64,000 bases of DNA from Kangiella koreensis DSM 16069 (GCF_000024085.1 NC_013166.1:310001-374000); one strand, 5' to 3'; counted from the stretch's first letter, positions 39,567 through 49,352 are shown. Numbers and translations: made by a program. Notes: generated by a model not told the origin, from the letters alone.

Positions 39567-40674
39567 TAGCGCAAACAGCCATAAAGAGCGATACAGTTTA
39601 TTGTGGCGCTGGCACATTGATGCGCCATTGTTGCTGGGTATTATGTTGTTGATGGCGTTTAGTTTGTTGGCGGTTTATAGCGCTGGTGGAGAAAGTCTGG
39701 CTCTGGTCAAGCGACAGGCCGTACGCTTTGGTGCAGGACTAGTGGTGATGTTTGTACTTGCTCAATTTGAGCCACGAACATTTAGGCAATGGGCACCTGC
39801 TTTATACACAGTAGGCATTATATTTCTGTTAGCGGTTATATTTTTTGGTGAATCCAGTAAAGGCGCCCAGCGTTGGATAGACATTGGTATTCGTTTCCAG
39901 CCTTCAGAGATTATGAAGTTAGCGGTGCCTTTAATGCTTGCCTGGTACTTTGCCGAAAAAGCTTTGCCTCCCAATTTTTTGCAAACTGTTGGAAGTATTG
40001 TGTTGGTATTAACGCCAGTGGTGTTAATTATGCTACAGCCTGATTTAGGAACCTCCTTATTGATCGCGGCTTCTGGATTGTTTGTGGTCTTCTTTGCAGG
40101 GATTCGCTGGCGCTATATTGCGGGAGCATTATTATTGGCGGCAGTCCTAATACCACTCATGTGGTATTTCGTGATGCACGATTACCAGAAAGGCCGAGTT
40201 TTAACCTTCCTTAATCCTGAGCGTGACCCGCTCGGCGCGGGCTATCATATTATTCAGTCCCAGATTGCTATCGGCTCTGGTGGTATTTATGGCAAAGGCT
40301 GGCTCAACGGCACACAGTCGCAGCTGGAATTTTTACCCGAACGCCACACCGATTTTATCTTTGCCGTGATCGGTGAAGAATTTGGCCTGGTAGGTATCGT
40401 TCTGTTGTTGGCACTATATGCCTTTGTCATTGTCCGAGGTATATATATCAGCTTGCAAGGGCAGGAAACTTTTAGTCGATTATTAGGCGCGTCACTGATC
40501 TTGACGTTCTTTATCTATATTTTTGTAAATATAGGCATGGTCAGTGGTTTGTTGCCGGTAGTCGGGCTACCATTGCCCTTAATCAGTTACGGTGGTACTT
40601 CCATCGTCACCCTGATGGCAGCCTTTGGCATATTAATGTCAATACAAACCCATCGACGGCTGCACTCTACTTAA
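39550..40674 (+). CDS. rodA: rod-shape glycosyltransferase RodA
   Basis: SEDS-family peptidoglycan polymerase, about ten membrane helices, 374 residues from the ATG at 39550. Family segments are GESSKGAQRWIDIGIRFQPSE, LNPERDPLGAGYHIIQSQIAIGSGG and FLPERHTDFIFAVIGEEFG. An ATG at 39541 is also in frame, but AGAGG is better spaced for 39550. It overlaps mrdA by 17 bp, implying coupling. Confidence 0.96.
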   Translation: MSLLSSSANSHKERYSLLWRWHIDAPLLLGIMLLMAFSLLAVYSAGGESLALVKRQAVRFGAGLVVMFVLAQFEPRTFRQWAPALYTVGIIFLLAVIFFGESSKGAQRWIDIGIRFQPSEIMKLAVPLMLAWYFAEKALPPNFLQTVGSIVLVLTPVVLIMLQPDLGTSLLIAASGLFVVFFAGIRWRYIAGALLLAAVLIPLMWYFVMHDYQKGRVLTFLNPERDPLGAGYHIIQSQIAIGSGGIYGKGWLNGTQSQLEFLPERHTDFIFAVIGEEFGLVGIVLLLALYAFVIVRGIYISLQGQETFSRLLGASLILTFFIYIFVNIGMVSGLLPVVGLPLPLISYGGTSIVTLMAAFGILMSIQTHRRLHST

Positions 40675-40691
40675 TTTTGAAGCGAGGCTTT

Positions 40692-41726
40692 ATGAAAGCA
40701 AGTATAAGAAGGCATTTCAACTCATTGGTATTGACTATTTCCTGCGTATTCTCAGGTGCGGCTGCGAATGCGAACTCTGATTTAGATAAGGCACCTACTG
40801 AGGCAAAAGCATTCGCTGCTTACATGCATAAAAAACACGGCTTTACTGAAGACTATGTACAGATGGTTTTAGATAAAGTGGAAGTTCGTCAAAGTATATT
40901 AGATGCCATCAGTCGGCCTGCTGAAAGTAAGGATTGGTATGAATATCGCCCAATATTTATCGAGCAAAAACGTATCAAACAAGGTGTTGAGTTTTGGCTT
41001 GAGCATGAAGAAACTTTGAAGCGCGCAGAAGAAAAATATCAAGTGCCAGCAGAAATTATTACCGCCATTATTGGCGTTGAAACCCGCTATGGTCGGGTTA
41101 TGGGAAGTTTCCCGGTAGTTGATGCGATTGCTACTTTGGCTTTCCATTATCCGAAACGTGGTGCGTTTTTCGCTGGTGAGTTAGAAGAGTATTTTGTCTT
41201 GGCTCGTGAGCAGGGGTGGGATTTAGCAACTCCAAAAGGTTCTTATGCTGGTGCGATGGGCATGGGGCAATTTATCCCAACCTCATATCGCCATTATGCG
41301 GTTGATTTCGATGGCGACGGCAATATTAATTTATTTGACAATATCGACGATGCGGTTGGTAGTGTGGCGAATTATTTCCACGTACATGGCTGGCGCATGG
41401 GTGAGCCAGTAGCAGAATACCTGTCGATGCCTGATGCTAAATTAGTGGAACAATTTCGCAACGATAAACTCAAGCCACAGTTTACAATTGGTCAGATGAA
41501 GCAGGCTGGCCTCGAGTATGAAGGGACTCTGAAAGACACCGATGTCGCTGGTATTTATGCCTTTAAACAAGAAACAAAAGAAGAATTTTGGCTAGGCTTC
41601 AACAATTTTTATGTTATTACTCGTTATAATCGCAGTCCTTTGTATGCGATGGCGGTCCACCAGCTCAGTTTGGAAATTAAAGATGCTGTGGAACATGCTA
41701 AGCAAAAGTTGGTCGAAGTTGAGTAA
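40692..41726 (+). CDS. mltB: lytic murein transglycosylase B
   Basis: Cuts glycan strands to make 1,6-anhydro ends. 344 residues from the ATG at 40692 with GCGAGG upstream; a TTG five codons earlier is less likely. An N-terminal signal is present (LVLTISCVFSGAAANA); the lipobox is poor, so it may be a soluble periplasmic form. Catalytic Glu130 is in IIGVETRYGR, and GAMGMGQFIPTSYRHYAVDFDGDG is the family hallmark. Confidence 0.94.
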   Translation: MKASIRRHFNSLVLTISCVFSGAAANANSDLDKAPTEAKAFAAYMHKKHGFTEDYVQMVLDKVEVRQSILDAISRPAESKDWYEYRPIFIEQKRIKQGVEFWLEHEETLKRAEEKYQVPAEIITAIIGVETRYGRVMGSFPVVDAIATLAFHYPKRGAFFAGELEEYFVLAREQGWDLATPKGSYAGAMGMGQFIPTSYRHYAVDFDGDGNINLFDNIDDAVGSVANYFHVHGWRMGEPVAEYLSMPDAKLVEQFRNDKLKPQFTIGQMKQAGLEYEGTLKDTDVAGIYAFKQETKEEFWLGFNNFYVITRYNRSPLYAMAVHQLSLEIKDAVEHAKQKLVEVE

Positions 41727-41759
41727 TCTAAATTTATTGAGAAAAGTTGAGAATTTGTT

Positions 41760-42674
41760 GTGATAACGAAAATGACCACTGAAAATGTTTTAACTTCCAG
41801 CAAGTTGTTGTTAGCAAGCCTGGGTTTGTTATTGATATCTGCCTGTACTAGCACGCCACCAGCGGAAGAGTATGAGTATGAGTACGGTAGTCCGGCAGAT
41901 CGTTTGCGTCCTGATTATGCACCGGACGGAAGCGCAGGACCATTAACCGACGGGCCCATAGCTGAACCAACTCCTAAGGTTGAAGTTAAAAGCGGTTTAG
42001 GTAATCCTCCTTATTATGAAGTGGATGGCGTGGTCTATCATGTGAAGGACTCAGGTGATGGTTATAAAGATGTCGGTGTCGCCAGCTGGTATGGTCAGAA
42101 ATTCCACGGTCGTCGTACTTCGTCAGGTGAAGTGTATGATATGTACCAATTCACGGCTGCTCATAAAACGCTACCTTTACCCAGTTACGCGCGGGTAACC
42201 AATTTAGATAATGGCCAGTCAGTGATCGTGAAGATTAATGATCGTGGGCCTTTTAAGAAGAATCGTATTATCGACTTATCTTATGCGGCATCAAAAAAAC
42301 TCGGCTATCAAGCGCAAGGCACGGCGCGTGTAGAAGTCGAAGTATTAGCTTCACCACGGAATACGGGCCAGGTTAGCTCAGCTCGATTAGCACAAGCTGG
42401 CGAGTTAGAGTTACCGCCAATGGAAGAGCAGAAAGATAATGCTCAGTTGTTTGTGCAGGTAGGTGCTTTTGCCGATCCGCTGAGAGCTGATACTTTAGCG
42501 GCCCGTTTACGCGATCACTTTGGGCAACCGATTAGTACCAGTTCAGTCGATGTGAATGGCCAGAAGTTGCAACGGGTTCGTATTGGGCCTTTGCGCGATG
42601 CACGCACTGCTGAAAATATTTTACGCCAATTAAACGAGTACAACTTTGGCACAGCAAAAGTTGTTACTGAATAA
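41760..42674 (+). CDS. rlpA: septal ring lytic transglycosylase-type lipoprotein RlpA
   Basis: 304 residues from a GTG; an ATG four codons later is also possible, and neither has a strong ribosome site. The lipobox ISAC gives Cys29. A low-complexity acidic stretch (EEYEYEYG) follows, then the double-psi barrel with GVASWYGQKFHGRRTSSGEVYDMY and INDRGPF, and a C-terminal SPOR domain (about 228-304) that binds denuded septal glycans. The place after mltB and before dacA is conserved. Confidence 0.95.
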   Translation: MITKMTTENVLTSSKLLLASLGLLLISACTSTPPAEEYEYEYGSPADRLRPDYAPDGSAGPLTDGPIAEPTPKVEVKSGLGNPPYYEVDGVVYHVKDSGDGYKDVGVASWYGQKFHGRRTSSGEVYDMYQFTAAHKTLPLPSYARVTNLDNGQSVIVKINDRGPFKKNRIIDLSYAASKKLGYQAQGTARVEVEVLASPRNTGQVSSARLAQAGELELPPMEEQKDNAQLFVQVGAFADPLRADTLAARLRDHFGQPISTSSVDVNGQKLQRVRIGPLRDARTAENILRQLNEYNFGTAKVVTE

Positions 42675-42710
42675 CTTATTACTTTATAAACTCCTGGGAT
42701 TGTTACGCCA

Positions 42711-43880
42711 ATGTCTTTTCAAGAAAAAACGCTAAAAATCTTACTGTCTGCTGGATTCATTTTGGCCTTCGTGGCTAATGTTGCAAATGCTGCAATACAA
42801 CCGGGTAAACCCAATGTTGATGCCCGTTCTTATTTATTGATGGATTATGATACCGGTCAAATTATTATGGAGAATAATGCCGACCAGAAGCTACCACCAG
42901 CCAGCTTAACCAAAATGATGACCAGCTATATTATTGGCGACGAATTACATAAAGGTAATTTGAGCATGGATGATAAAGTCTTGGTCAGTGAAAATGCCTG
43001 GGCACAAAACCCAAAATTGAAGGGCGGTTCATTAATGTTTATTGAGGTGAACAAATACGTTCGCGTCGAAGACCTTTATCGCGGAATAATCATTCAGTCA
43101 GGTAACGATGCCAGTATTGCGATGGCAGAGCATATTGCCGGCACAGAAGGAGCCTTTGCTGATTTGATGAATCAATATGCGGCAAAGCTCGGCATGAAGG
43201 ATACACATTTTGAGAACAGTACAGGCTGGCCAGCTGAAGGGCATGTAACGACGGCTCGAGACTTGGCTATTTTGGCGCGAGCTCTGATTCGTGATTTCCC
43301 TGAAGACTATAAGCTTTACGCTGAACGAGAGTTTACTTACAACGGTATTAAGCAGGCTAATCGAAATGGATTGCTAGGTGACCCAACTCTTAACGTTGAT
43401 GGTCTAAAAACGGGCCATACGGAAGAGGCAGGTTACTGTCTGGTGTCGTCGGCTGAAAAAGAAGATATGCGTTTAATTTCGGTTGTAATGGGTACTGATA
43501 GCGAAGCTGAAAGAGCCGCAGAGACCCGCAAGTTACTTAATTTTGGTTTTCGCTTCTATACCAACATCAAACCATTTAAAGCAGGCCAAAGTCTACGCAC
43601 GGCGAGAGTATGGAAGGGCGCGGAAGAAGAAGTAAAGGTTGGCTTAGCTCAGGATGCGGGGTTAACGCTACTTAAAAGCCAAAAAGATCAAATTCAAGCC
43701 AATTACACCATCCAGTCACAATTGATGGCTCCTATTCGTCGTGGCCAGGTAGTCGGTGAAGTCTTCTTTAAAGTAGGCGATAAAGAGATTAAACGGATGC
43801 CGCTGGTGGCTTTAGATAATGTAGAAGAGGCCGGTTTTTTCGGTCGTATGTGGGATTCAATGAAGCTTTGGTTTCACTAA
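42711..43880 (+). CDS. dacA: D-alanyl-D-alanine carboxypeptidase (PBP5/6 type)
   Basis: Trims the fifth D-Ala from peptidoglycan stems. 389 residues; signal peptide to about residue 27; catalytic Ser65 in SLTK, SGN at 130-132, KTG at 233-235. The C-terminal domain ends in an amphipathic helix (GFFGRMWDSMKLWFH) that anchors the enzyme to the outer face of the inner membrane. Confidence 0.97.
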   Translation: MSFQEKTLKILLSAGFILAFVANVANAAIQPGKPNVDARSYLLMDYDTGQIIMENNADQKLPPASLTKMMTSYIIGDELHKGNLSMDDKVLVSENAWAQNPKLKGGSLMFIEVNKYVRVEDLYRGIIIQSGNDASIAMAEHIAGTEGAFADLMNQYAAKLGMKDTHFENSTGWPAEGHVTTARDLAILARALIRDFPEDYKLYAEREFTYNGIKQANRNGLLGDPTLNVDGLKTGHTEEAGYCLVSSAEKEDMRLISVVMGTDSEAERAAETRKLLNFGFRFYTNIKPFKAGQSLRTARVWKGAEEEVKVGLAQDAGLTLLKSQKDQIQANYTIQSQLMAPIRRGQVVGEVFFKVGDKEIKRMPLVALDNVEEAGFFGRMWDSMKLWFH

Positions 43881-43959
43881 GATGACGGTTCCACTAAGGC
43901 CATGATTTCATTAAAGCTTCAGTTTATTAAGACTCAGGAATAGCTAAAGGGAGAAGCAT

Positions 43960-44859
43960 GTGTCCATCGCTTATCTAAACGGACAGTTTTTACCCATAGA
44001 AGAAGCAAAAGTCCCGGCACTCGATCGGGGCTTTTTGTTTGGTGATGGGGTTTATGAAGTTGTACCAGTCTATGCAGGTAAGTTGTTTCGTTTTAAGCAG
44101 CATATTGAAAGACTCGAAAACAGTCTGCGTAGCATTCGCTTGCCTTTGGAGCAGACATTGCAGAATTGGGCAGATATTTGCCATCAGCTGATAAAATCCA
44201 ACCGGTTGGATAATGCCACGATTTACTTGCAGATCACACGTGGTGCTTACCCCGAACGTAATCATGACTTCCCGTCCAATCCAACCCCTACTATTTTTGC
44301 CATGATCTCGCCGCTACCAGAGATTCAGCCGCAACCAAGCAAGGAAGATTTACAAGGCATATCAGCTATCACTGCGGAGGATATCCGCTGGCAACGTTGC
44401 GATATCAAAGCGATTACCTTATTAGCCAATTGTTTGTTAAAGCAGCAGGCCCTTGAATGTGGGGCGAATGACACCATATTAGTCCGAAATGGTGTCGCAT
44501 TGGAGGCAACCTCCAGTAATCTTTTCATGGTCCGCGATGGTGTCATTATCACTCCACCGCTAAGTGAACACTTACTTTCAGGGGTTACCCGGGATTTTGT
44601 CTTATGGCTAGCGGAACAGCATGGGATCTTAACTGAACAGCGTTCAGTTCCAGAGCACGAGTTACTGCAAGCGGATGAGATCTGGTTGACCAGCTCCACC
44701 AAAGAAATCCGCCCAGTTACCCGCTTGAATGATGTTATCATTGGTGATGGCACTGCGGGTCCTGTCTGGCGGCAAATGTATGACCATTATCAACAGCTCA
44801 AAGCGCAGCTGTATCGTGGTGAAATCGACAGTAATAGTGAAGGTGAAATAGCGTTATGA
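43960..44859 (+). CDS. dat: D-amino acid aminotransferase
   Basis: Class IV PLP-dependent aminotransferase, 299 residues. MSIAYLNGQFLPIEEAKVPALDRGFLFGDGVYEVV is typical; the PLP lysine is Lys150 in RCDIKAITLLAN, and LEATSSNLFMV follows. D-Ala/D-Glu exchange is the likely reaction, fitting the wall-gene context; branched-chain transaminase or aminodeoxychorismate lyase are less likely. The start is GTG with AAAGGGAG upstream. It overlaps ybeD by 4 bp (ATGA). Confidence 0.88.
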   Translation: MSIAYLNGQFLPIEEAKVPALDRGFLFGDGVYEVVPVYAGKLFRFKQHIERLENSLRSIRLPLEQTLQNWADICHQLIKSNRLDNATIYLQITRGAYPERNHDFPSNPTPTIFAMISPLPEIQPQPSKEDLQGISAITAEDIRWQRCDIKAITLLANCLLKQQALECGANDTILVRNGVALEATSSNLFMVRDGVIITPPLSEHLLSGVTRDFVLWLAEQHGILTEQRSVPEHELLQADEIWLTSSTKEIRPVTRLNDVIIGDGTAGPVWRQMYDHYQQLKAQLYRGEIDSNSEGEIAL

Positions 44860-45125
44860 CGCAAAATTATGATCGTGATGAACTATGGCAATTTCCTTGC
44901 GAGATCTGCTTTAAAGTCATGGCCGTAAACCGTGACGGCATTGATATGGAAGTTGCAGAAGTGGTCAATCGCCATGCGCCTAATGATTACTCGCCAGCCA
45001 GCAAGTTAAGCCGTGATGGTAATTATGTCTCCTTGTCATTTATGGTTGTGGTTGAAACCAAAGAGCAAGTGGATGCCATGTACCGCGAAGTCTTCACCGT
45101 TGAAGGCGTGAAAATGACCTTATAA
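44856..45125 (+). CDS. ybeD: DUF493/YbeD-family protein
   Basis: Small 89-residue ACT-like ferredoxin-fold protein of unsettled function, usually found beside lipB. LWQFPCEICFKVMAVNRDG and SPASKLSRDGNYVSLSF are family features. Possible regulatory role in lipoylation or related metabolism is only suggested by context. Confidence 0.93.
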   Translation: MTQNYDRDELWQFPCEICFKVMAVNRDGIDMEVAEVVNRHAPNDYSPASKLSRDGNYVSLSFMVVVETKEQVDAMYREVFTVEGVKMTL

Positions 45126-45140
45126 GGCAACCGATAGACA

Positions 45141-45815
45141 ATGAGCGACCCATCTACAGTAATCATCCGCGAATTGGGGCATGAAACCTATGTTCCAGTC
45201 TGGAAGCGGATGCAAGAATTTACCGATAATCGAGACGACACAACTACTGATGAAATCTGGTTGGTGGAGCATGATCCGGTATTTACCCAGGGACAGGCTG
45301 GAAAAGCCGAACATTTGCTATTTCCGGGGGAAATTCCGGTGGTGCAGGTTGACCGCGGCGGACAAGTTACTTACCATGGCCCCGGCCAGCAAGTTGCTTA
45401 TTTTATGATCGATTTGCGGCGCAAAAATATGGGCCCAAGAGACTTGGTTTCCGGCATCGAAAATGCCATCGTTGACATGCTAGCGATGTATGGCATTGAG
45501 GCTTATCCACGTTCTGATGCGCCGGGAGTCTATAGTGATGACCAGAAAATCTGTTCGTTGGGCTTACGAATTCGAAAAGGTAAGTCGTTTCATGGGCTTG
45601 CTTTAAATGTGAATATGGACCTGGAGCCATTCTCACGTATCAATCCATGTGGTTATCAGGGCATGCAAATGACCCAGATAGTCGAGAAGGGTGGTCCGGA
45701 CAATCTGGAGCGCATTAAACCCGATCTCATCGATCAATTATGCGATAAATTGGGCTATACTAAGCGCCTGGAAATGACCGGGTTACCTGAGCCAATCAGC
45801 GAATCCATTGAGTAA
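45141..45815 (+). CDS. lipB: lipoyl(octanoyl) transferase
   Basis: Moves octanoyl from acyl carrier protein to lipoyl domains. 224 residues; [22 protein letters not shown] is the signature, Lys and Cys170 ([14 protein letters not shown]) are the catalytic pair region. It is 15 bp after ybeD and 6 bp before lipA, whose product inserts the sulfurs. Confidence 0.97.
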   Translation: MSDPSTVIIRELGHETYVPVWKRMQEFTDNRDDTTTDEIWLVEHDPVFTQGQAGKAEHLLFPGEIPVVQVDRGGQVTYHGPGQQVAYFMIDLRRKNMGPRDLVSGIENAIVDMLAMYGIEAYPRSDAPGVYSDDQKICSLGLRIRKGKSFHGLALNVNMDLEPFSRINPCGYQGMQMTQIVEKGGPDNLERIKPDLIDQLCDKLGYTKRLEMTGLPEPISESIE

Positions 45816-45821
45816 TAGTGA

Positions 45822-46847
45822 ATGTCAAATTCTGAATCGGTAAAAAACGAGTCGAATCAAATAGTTAGTGGTGGTGTGACCGGTAAGGTTTCAGGCAAGG
45901 CTAAGAAAGTCATTGCTGGCCAAAAAATGCGTGCCGAAGACAAAATGGCGCGAATTCCAGTAAAAATTATGCCAACCGAAGAGATGCCACGCAAGCCGGA
46001 CTGGATTCGTGTGCGTCTGCCAAATGGTAATCAAATTACCAAAATCAAAGACATGCTACGTAATAACAAGCTTCATACCGTGTGTGAAGAAGCGTCCTGT
46101 CCAAACTTACCTGAATGTTTCGGTCATGGTACTGCAACATTTATGATTATGGGCGATATCTGCACCCGTCGTTGCCCATTCTGCGATGTGGCTCATGGTC
46201 GTCCATTGCCGCTTGATCCAGAAGAACCGCAACATTTGGCAGACTCTGTCAAATCAATGGGCTTGAAATATGTCGTCATAACGTCGGTCGATCGCGATGA
46301 CCTGCGTGATGGTGGTTCAGCCCATATCACAGACTGTGTACGTGTTGCTAAAGAACAAAATCCAGGCCTTAAGGTGGAAGTGCTAGTACCAGACTTCAGA
46401 GGGCGTATGGAAGTTGCCTTAGATTTGATGGCCGATGGCCTGCCCGATGTGTTTAACCACAACCTGGAAACTGTGCCGCGCCTTTACAAACAAGCGCGTC
46501 CCGGTGCCGATTATCAGTGGTCGTTAGACTTACTCAAGAATTTTAAAGAGCGTTACCCGGGAATCCCAACCAAATCAGGTTTAATGATTGGACTTGGCGA
46601 AACCAACGAAGAAATTATCGAAGTGATGAAAGATCTTCGAGCCCACGGTGTTGAAATGTTAACCCTCGGACAATATTTACAGCCTAGTAAATATCATCAT
46701 CCGGTGATGCGCTTCATGCCGCCAAAAGAGTTCGACGAGCTCGGTCGAATCGCAGAAGAGTTAGGTTTCACCAATGTGGCCAGTGGCCCTATGGTGAGGT
46801 CTTCATACCATGCGGATATGCAGGCTGCTGGCGAGAAAGTCTCTTAA
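45822..46847 (+). CDS. lipA: lipoyl synthase
   Basis: Radical-SAM enzyme that adds two sulfurs to protein-bound octanoyl groups. 341 residues; auxiliary-cluster cysteines in [12 protein letters not shown], the radical-SAM triad in [15 protein letters not shown], and the C-terminal RSSYHAD serine that ligates the auxiliary cluster. The N-terminal 35 residues are extra, polar and probably disordered. Confidence 0.98.
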   Translation: MSNSESVKNESNQIVSGGVTGKVSGKAKKVIAGQKMRAEDKMARIPVKIMPTEEMPRKPDWIRVRLPNGNQITKIKDMLRNNKLHTVCEEASCPNLPECFGHGTATFMIMGDICTRRCPFCDVAHGRPLPLDPEEPQHLADSVKSMGLKYVVITSVDRDDLRDGGSAHITDCVRVAKEQNPGLKVEVLVPDFRGRMEVALDLMADGLPDVFNHNLETVPRLYKQARPGADYQWSLDLLKNFKERYPGIPTKSGLMIGLGETNEEIIEVMKDLRAHGVEMLTLGQYLQPSKYHHPVMRFMPPKEFDELGRIAEELGFTNVASGPMVRSSYHADMQAAGEKVS

Positions 46848-47238
46848 AGTGGTCTTTTTACTCTATAGCTGTGTTATTTGAATTTTGTACTCGGTCACGT
46901 ATTTCATATACGCTCCCTCAAGTCCAAAATTCAAACGCCTTGCTCTAGAGCAAAAATCCTCTCTTTAAGTCGTGCTATAAAGGATTAGAGGAATTAAGAG
47001 CCAAAATCCTATTTCCTAAGTTGAGTGCTAGAGTTTAATTTAATATTTTCTCTGACCAAAATCGCCACTTTACAAGTAGCAGGTGGAGAAAGTTAAAAGT
47101 TGGGGCTTGATTTTAAAGCCAAAACCCTCACTTAAAGTAGTAGATATTTGAAGCGAGATATTGAAGAAAAGTTTTTGAAAGTTTGAAGCCGGTGTACTTT
47201 GGCTTCATCAATGTACCTAGAAAGTAAGAGAGATGATT
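46848..47238. other. gene-free spacer with a large palindrome and degenerate direct repeats
   Basis: About 390 bp without a gene. 46861-46950 is a long imperfect palindrome. After it, GAGC-CAAAATCCT recurs at 46948 and 46998, 50 bp apart, and a weaker form (AAGCCAAAACCCTCACTTAAAG) occurs near 47116. No clear terminator for lipA is visible other than the palindrome itself. Confidence 0.6.
46861..46950. repeat. 90-bp imperfect palindrome after lipA
   Basis: Outer arms CTCTATAGC/GCTCTAGAG; inner perfect 11-bp arms TTTGAATTTTG/CAAAATTCAAA; central CGTAT/ATACG around TTCAT. The overall shape resembles dispersed intergenic palindromes I recall from other marine gammaproteobacteria. Confidence 0.6.
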
Positions 47239-47721
47239 ATGCAAATTGAAGAAAACAAAGTCGTATTGATTGAATACACAGTAAAAACAGAAGAAGGTGT
47301 ATTAGTCGATACATCAGAAGGGAATGAGCCATTAGCTTACTTGCATGGTCATCGTAATATAATTCCTGGTCTTGAAAATGCATTGGCGGGCAAGAAACTT
47401 GATGATGAGTTGTCCGTAAATGTTCAGCCTGAAGATGCTTATGGTCAACGCCATGATGATTTGATCAAAGAAGTGCCAGCAGAGGCGTTCCAAGGTGTAG
47501 AGAAAATTGAGCCTGGTATGCAGTTTCACGCTGAATCACCTAACGGCCCACAGCTTATTACGGTCACTAAAGTCGAAGGTGAGACGGTTACTGTGGATGG
47601 CAACCATCCTTTAGCAGGTGTTCCTTTGAACTTTGATGTGAAAGTTATCGAAGTACGCGACGCGAGCGAAGAAGAGTTGTCGCATGGTCATGTTCATGGA
47701 CCGGGTGGTCACGAACACTAA
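47239..47721 (+). CDS. slyD: FKBP-type peptidyl-prolyl isomerase SlyD-like
   Basis: Cytoplasmic prolyl isomerase and chaperone, 160 residues. The FKBP core is split by the insert-in-flap domain (about 70-120); GNEPLAYLHGHRNIIPGLENALAGK and NHPLAGVPLNFDVKVIEVRDAS are typical. The short C-terminal tail is His rich (HGHVHGPGGHEH) and probably binds nickel or zinc. ATG at 47239 is better placed after AGAGAG than the one two codons earlier. Confidence 0.93.
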   Translation: MQIEENKVVLIEYTVKTEEGVLVDTSEGNEPLAYLHGHRNIIPGLENALAGKKLDDELSVNVQPEDAYGQRHDDLIKEVPAEAFQGVEKIEPGMQFHAESPNGPQLITVTKVEGETVTVDGNHPLAGVPLNFDVKVIEVRDASEEELSHGHVHGPGGHEH

Positions 47722-47730
47722 GTACATGGA

Positions 47731-47756
47731 AAGGCCTTCACACGAAGGCCTTTTTT
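47731..47756 (+). terminator. intrinsic terminator after slyD
   Basis: AAGGCCTTC-ACAC-GAAGGCCTT with a six-T tail. Confidence 0.92.
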
Positions 47757-47853
47757 ATATCTGAATCAGATATGAGTTTGTGACGACCTTGTTGTTGCTT
47801 TTCTAAAAAGAACGATTTACATTACGACTAGTTACTAAGTCTGAGTGGACATT

Positions 47854-48516
47854 ATGAGTGCTCTAGAACAACCGATATTAGTCAGCCATAAATTATGCCC
47901 GTTCGTGCAACGTTCGGTCATTACATTGCTGCATAAAAAAATTGACTTCACCATAGAATATATTTCTCTGGAGCGAAAGCCTGACTGGTTTGTTGAAATA
48001 TCGCCATTAGGTAAAGTTCCTTTGTTGCGCATTAAAGATACTGTGCTATTTGAGTCTGCAGTGATCAATGAGTATCTTGATGAAACTCATGGTGAGCCTA
48101 TGCTACCAAAGGATCCACTGGAAAAAGCTGAGCACCGCTCGTGGATCGAATTTAGTAGTAGCATCAATAATATTCAATTCCAATTGACCCAGGCACGACG
48201 CGAAGAAACCTTTTCTAAGATTGAAGAAGATTTAAACAAAAAGCTGGCACATCTTGAAAAACGTATCGGTGACAAAGGATTCTTTAATGGCAAAGAGTTC
48301 AGCCTGGTTGATAGTTCATTCGCACCATTTTTGATGCGCTCCAAAATCCTTGCTGAAAATACGGGTGTTGATACTGTCAGCGATTATAAGAAACTACAAA
48401 AGTGGCGCGAAAATTTATTATCCTTGCCCGAAGTTAAGAAATCCGTGGTTAAGGATTTTGAGGATTTGTATATGGAATCCATATATGAGCGAGGCGGATA
48501 TTTAGCGGACCAATAA
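47854..48516 (+). CDS. glutathione S-transferase family protein
   Basis: 220 residues; thioredoxin-like N-terminal domain with LVSHKLCPFVQRSVITLLHKK (CPF-type active site, omega-like), GKVPLLRIKDTVLFESAVINEYLDE (cis-Pro and glutathione ES motif), then an all-helical domain. It could act as a dehydroascorbate or thioltransferase-type enzyme; the substrate is unknown. The ATG at 47854 is preferred to a GTG three codons earlier. The TAA lies in the loop of the terminator. Confidence 0.85.
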   Translation: MSALEQPILVSHKLCPFVQRSVITLLHKKIDFTIEYISLERKPDWFVEISPLGKVPLLRIKDTVLFESAVINEYLDETHGEPMLPKDPLEKAEHRSWIEFSSSINNIQFQLTQARREETFSKIEEDLNKKLAHLEKRIGDKGFFNGKEFSLVDSSFAPFLMRSKILAENTGVDTVSDYKKLQKWRENLLSLPEVKKSVVKDFEDLYMESIYERGGYLADQ

Positions 48517-48531
48517 GGTCCGCTTTTTTTT
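48505..48531 (+). terminator. terminator overlapping the GST stop codon
   Basis: GCGGACC-AATAA-GGTCCGC and eight Ts. The loop (48512-48516) includes the TAA stop (48514-48516), so the last codons form the 5' arm. Confidence 0.92.
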
Positions 48532-48551
48532 GAGTCCGTAGAATAAATGTC

Positions 48552-49352
48552 TTATAGGTGACAATTAGGTCGATTGCCGGATGCTTGTGCCTGCTGATAG
48601 ATTTTTAAGGCTCTATCCATTTTTGTATTTAAGTCTCTAATACGACTGTCAGTGCCAGGGTGAGTTGATAAAAACTCTGGTGTTGAACTTCCACCTGCTT
48701 TTTGCATATTTTTCCATAGCTCGACACTTTGGCGCGGATCAAAGCCCGCTCTTGCCATAAGCTCTAGCCCAATCTCATCAGACTCTGACTCGTGTTTACG
48801 GTTAAAAGGTAGTATTACGCCAACTTGTGCGCCTACTCCTAGTAAGCCCAGCAATTGTTGCTTTTCTGAAGTCATATCACCTGCGGCAACAGCAGCGAGT
48901 TGCATTCCGCTTTGGGCCACAAACCCCTGAGATACTCGTTCGTTGCTGTGTCTTGCCCAGACATGACCAATTTCATGGCCGAGCACCGAGGCGAGCTGAT
49001 GCTGGTTTTGAGCAACTGTGAGCATACCGGTGTGAACACCAATCTTGCCGCCTGGTAAGGCAAAGGCATTGGGGGATTCGTCGGCAAACACTTTGACTTC
49101 CCATTGTGTACTTCGCATAGCAGGAGCTATGGCGTTTAACTCAGGGATTAAGGCATTGACCACGCAATTGACGTAACTGGCATTTCTAGAGCTGGTATCG
49201 AGCTTCTGACTTTTTTGCATTGAAGTAAAAGTTGCAGCGCCCATTTCTGCCATTTGAGAGTCGGGAAAAATGGTTAACTGACTTCTTCCTGTAGGGGAGG
49301 TAGCGCAGGCCACGAGTAACAATGTCAAACTGACCGAGAGTAGAGATTTCAT
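48552..49352 (-). CDS. M48-family metalloprotease lipoprotein
   Basis: 266 residues. The lipobox LVAC gives Cys16, so the protein is membrane anchored and faces the periplasm. Zinc site His126-Glu127-His130 in GHEIGHVWARHSNER, with the third ligand in ESDEIGLELMARAGFDP. It belongs to the soluble, Oma1/BepA-like M48 peptidases that act in envelope protein quality control; the specific role is not assigned. C-terminal part after 200 is helical. Confidence 0.9.
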   Translation of the reverse strand: MKSLLSVSLTLLLVACATSPTGRSQLTIFPDSQMAEMGAATFTSMQKSQKLDTSSRNASYVNCVVNALIPELNAIAPAMRSTQWEVKVFADESPNAFALPGGKIGVHTGMLTVAQNQHQLASVLGHEIGHVWARHSNERVSQGFVAQSGMQLAAVAAGDMTSEKQQLLGLLGVGAQVGVILPFNRKHESESDEIGLELMARAGFDPRQSVELWKNMQKAGGSSTPEFLSTHPGTDSRIRDLNTKMDRALKIYQQAQASGNRPNCHL

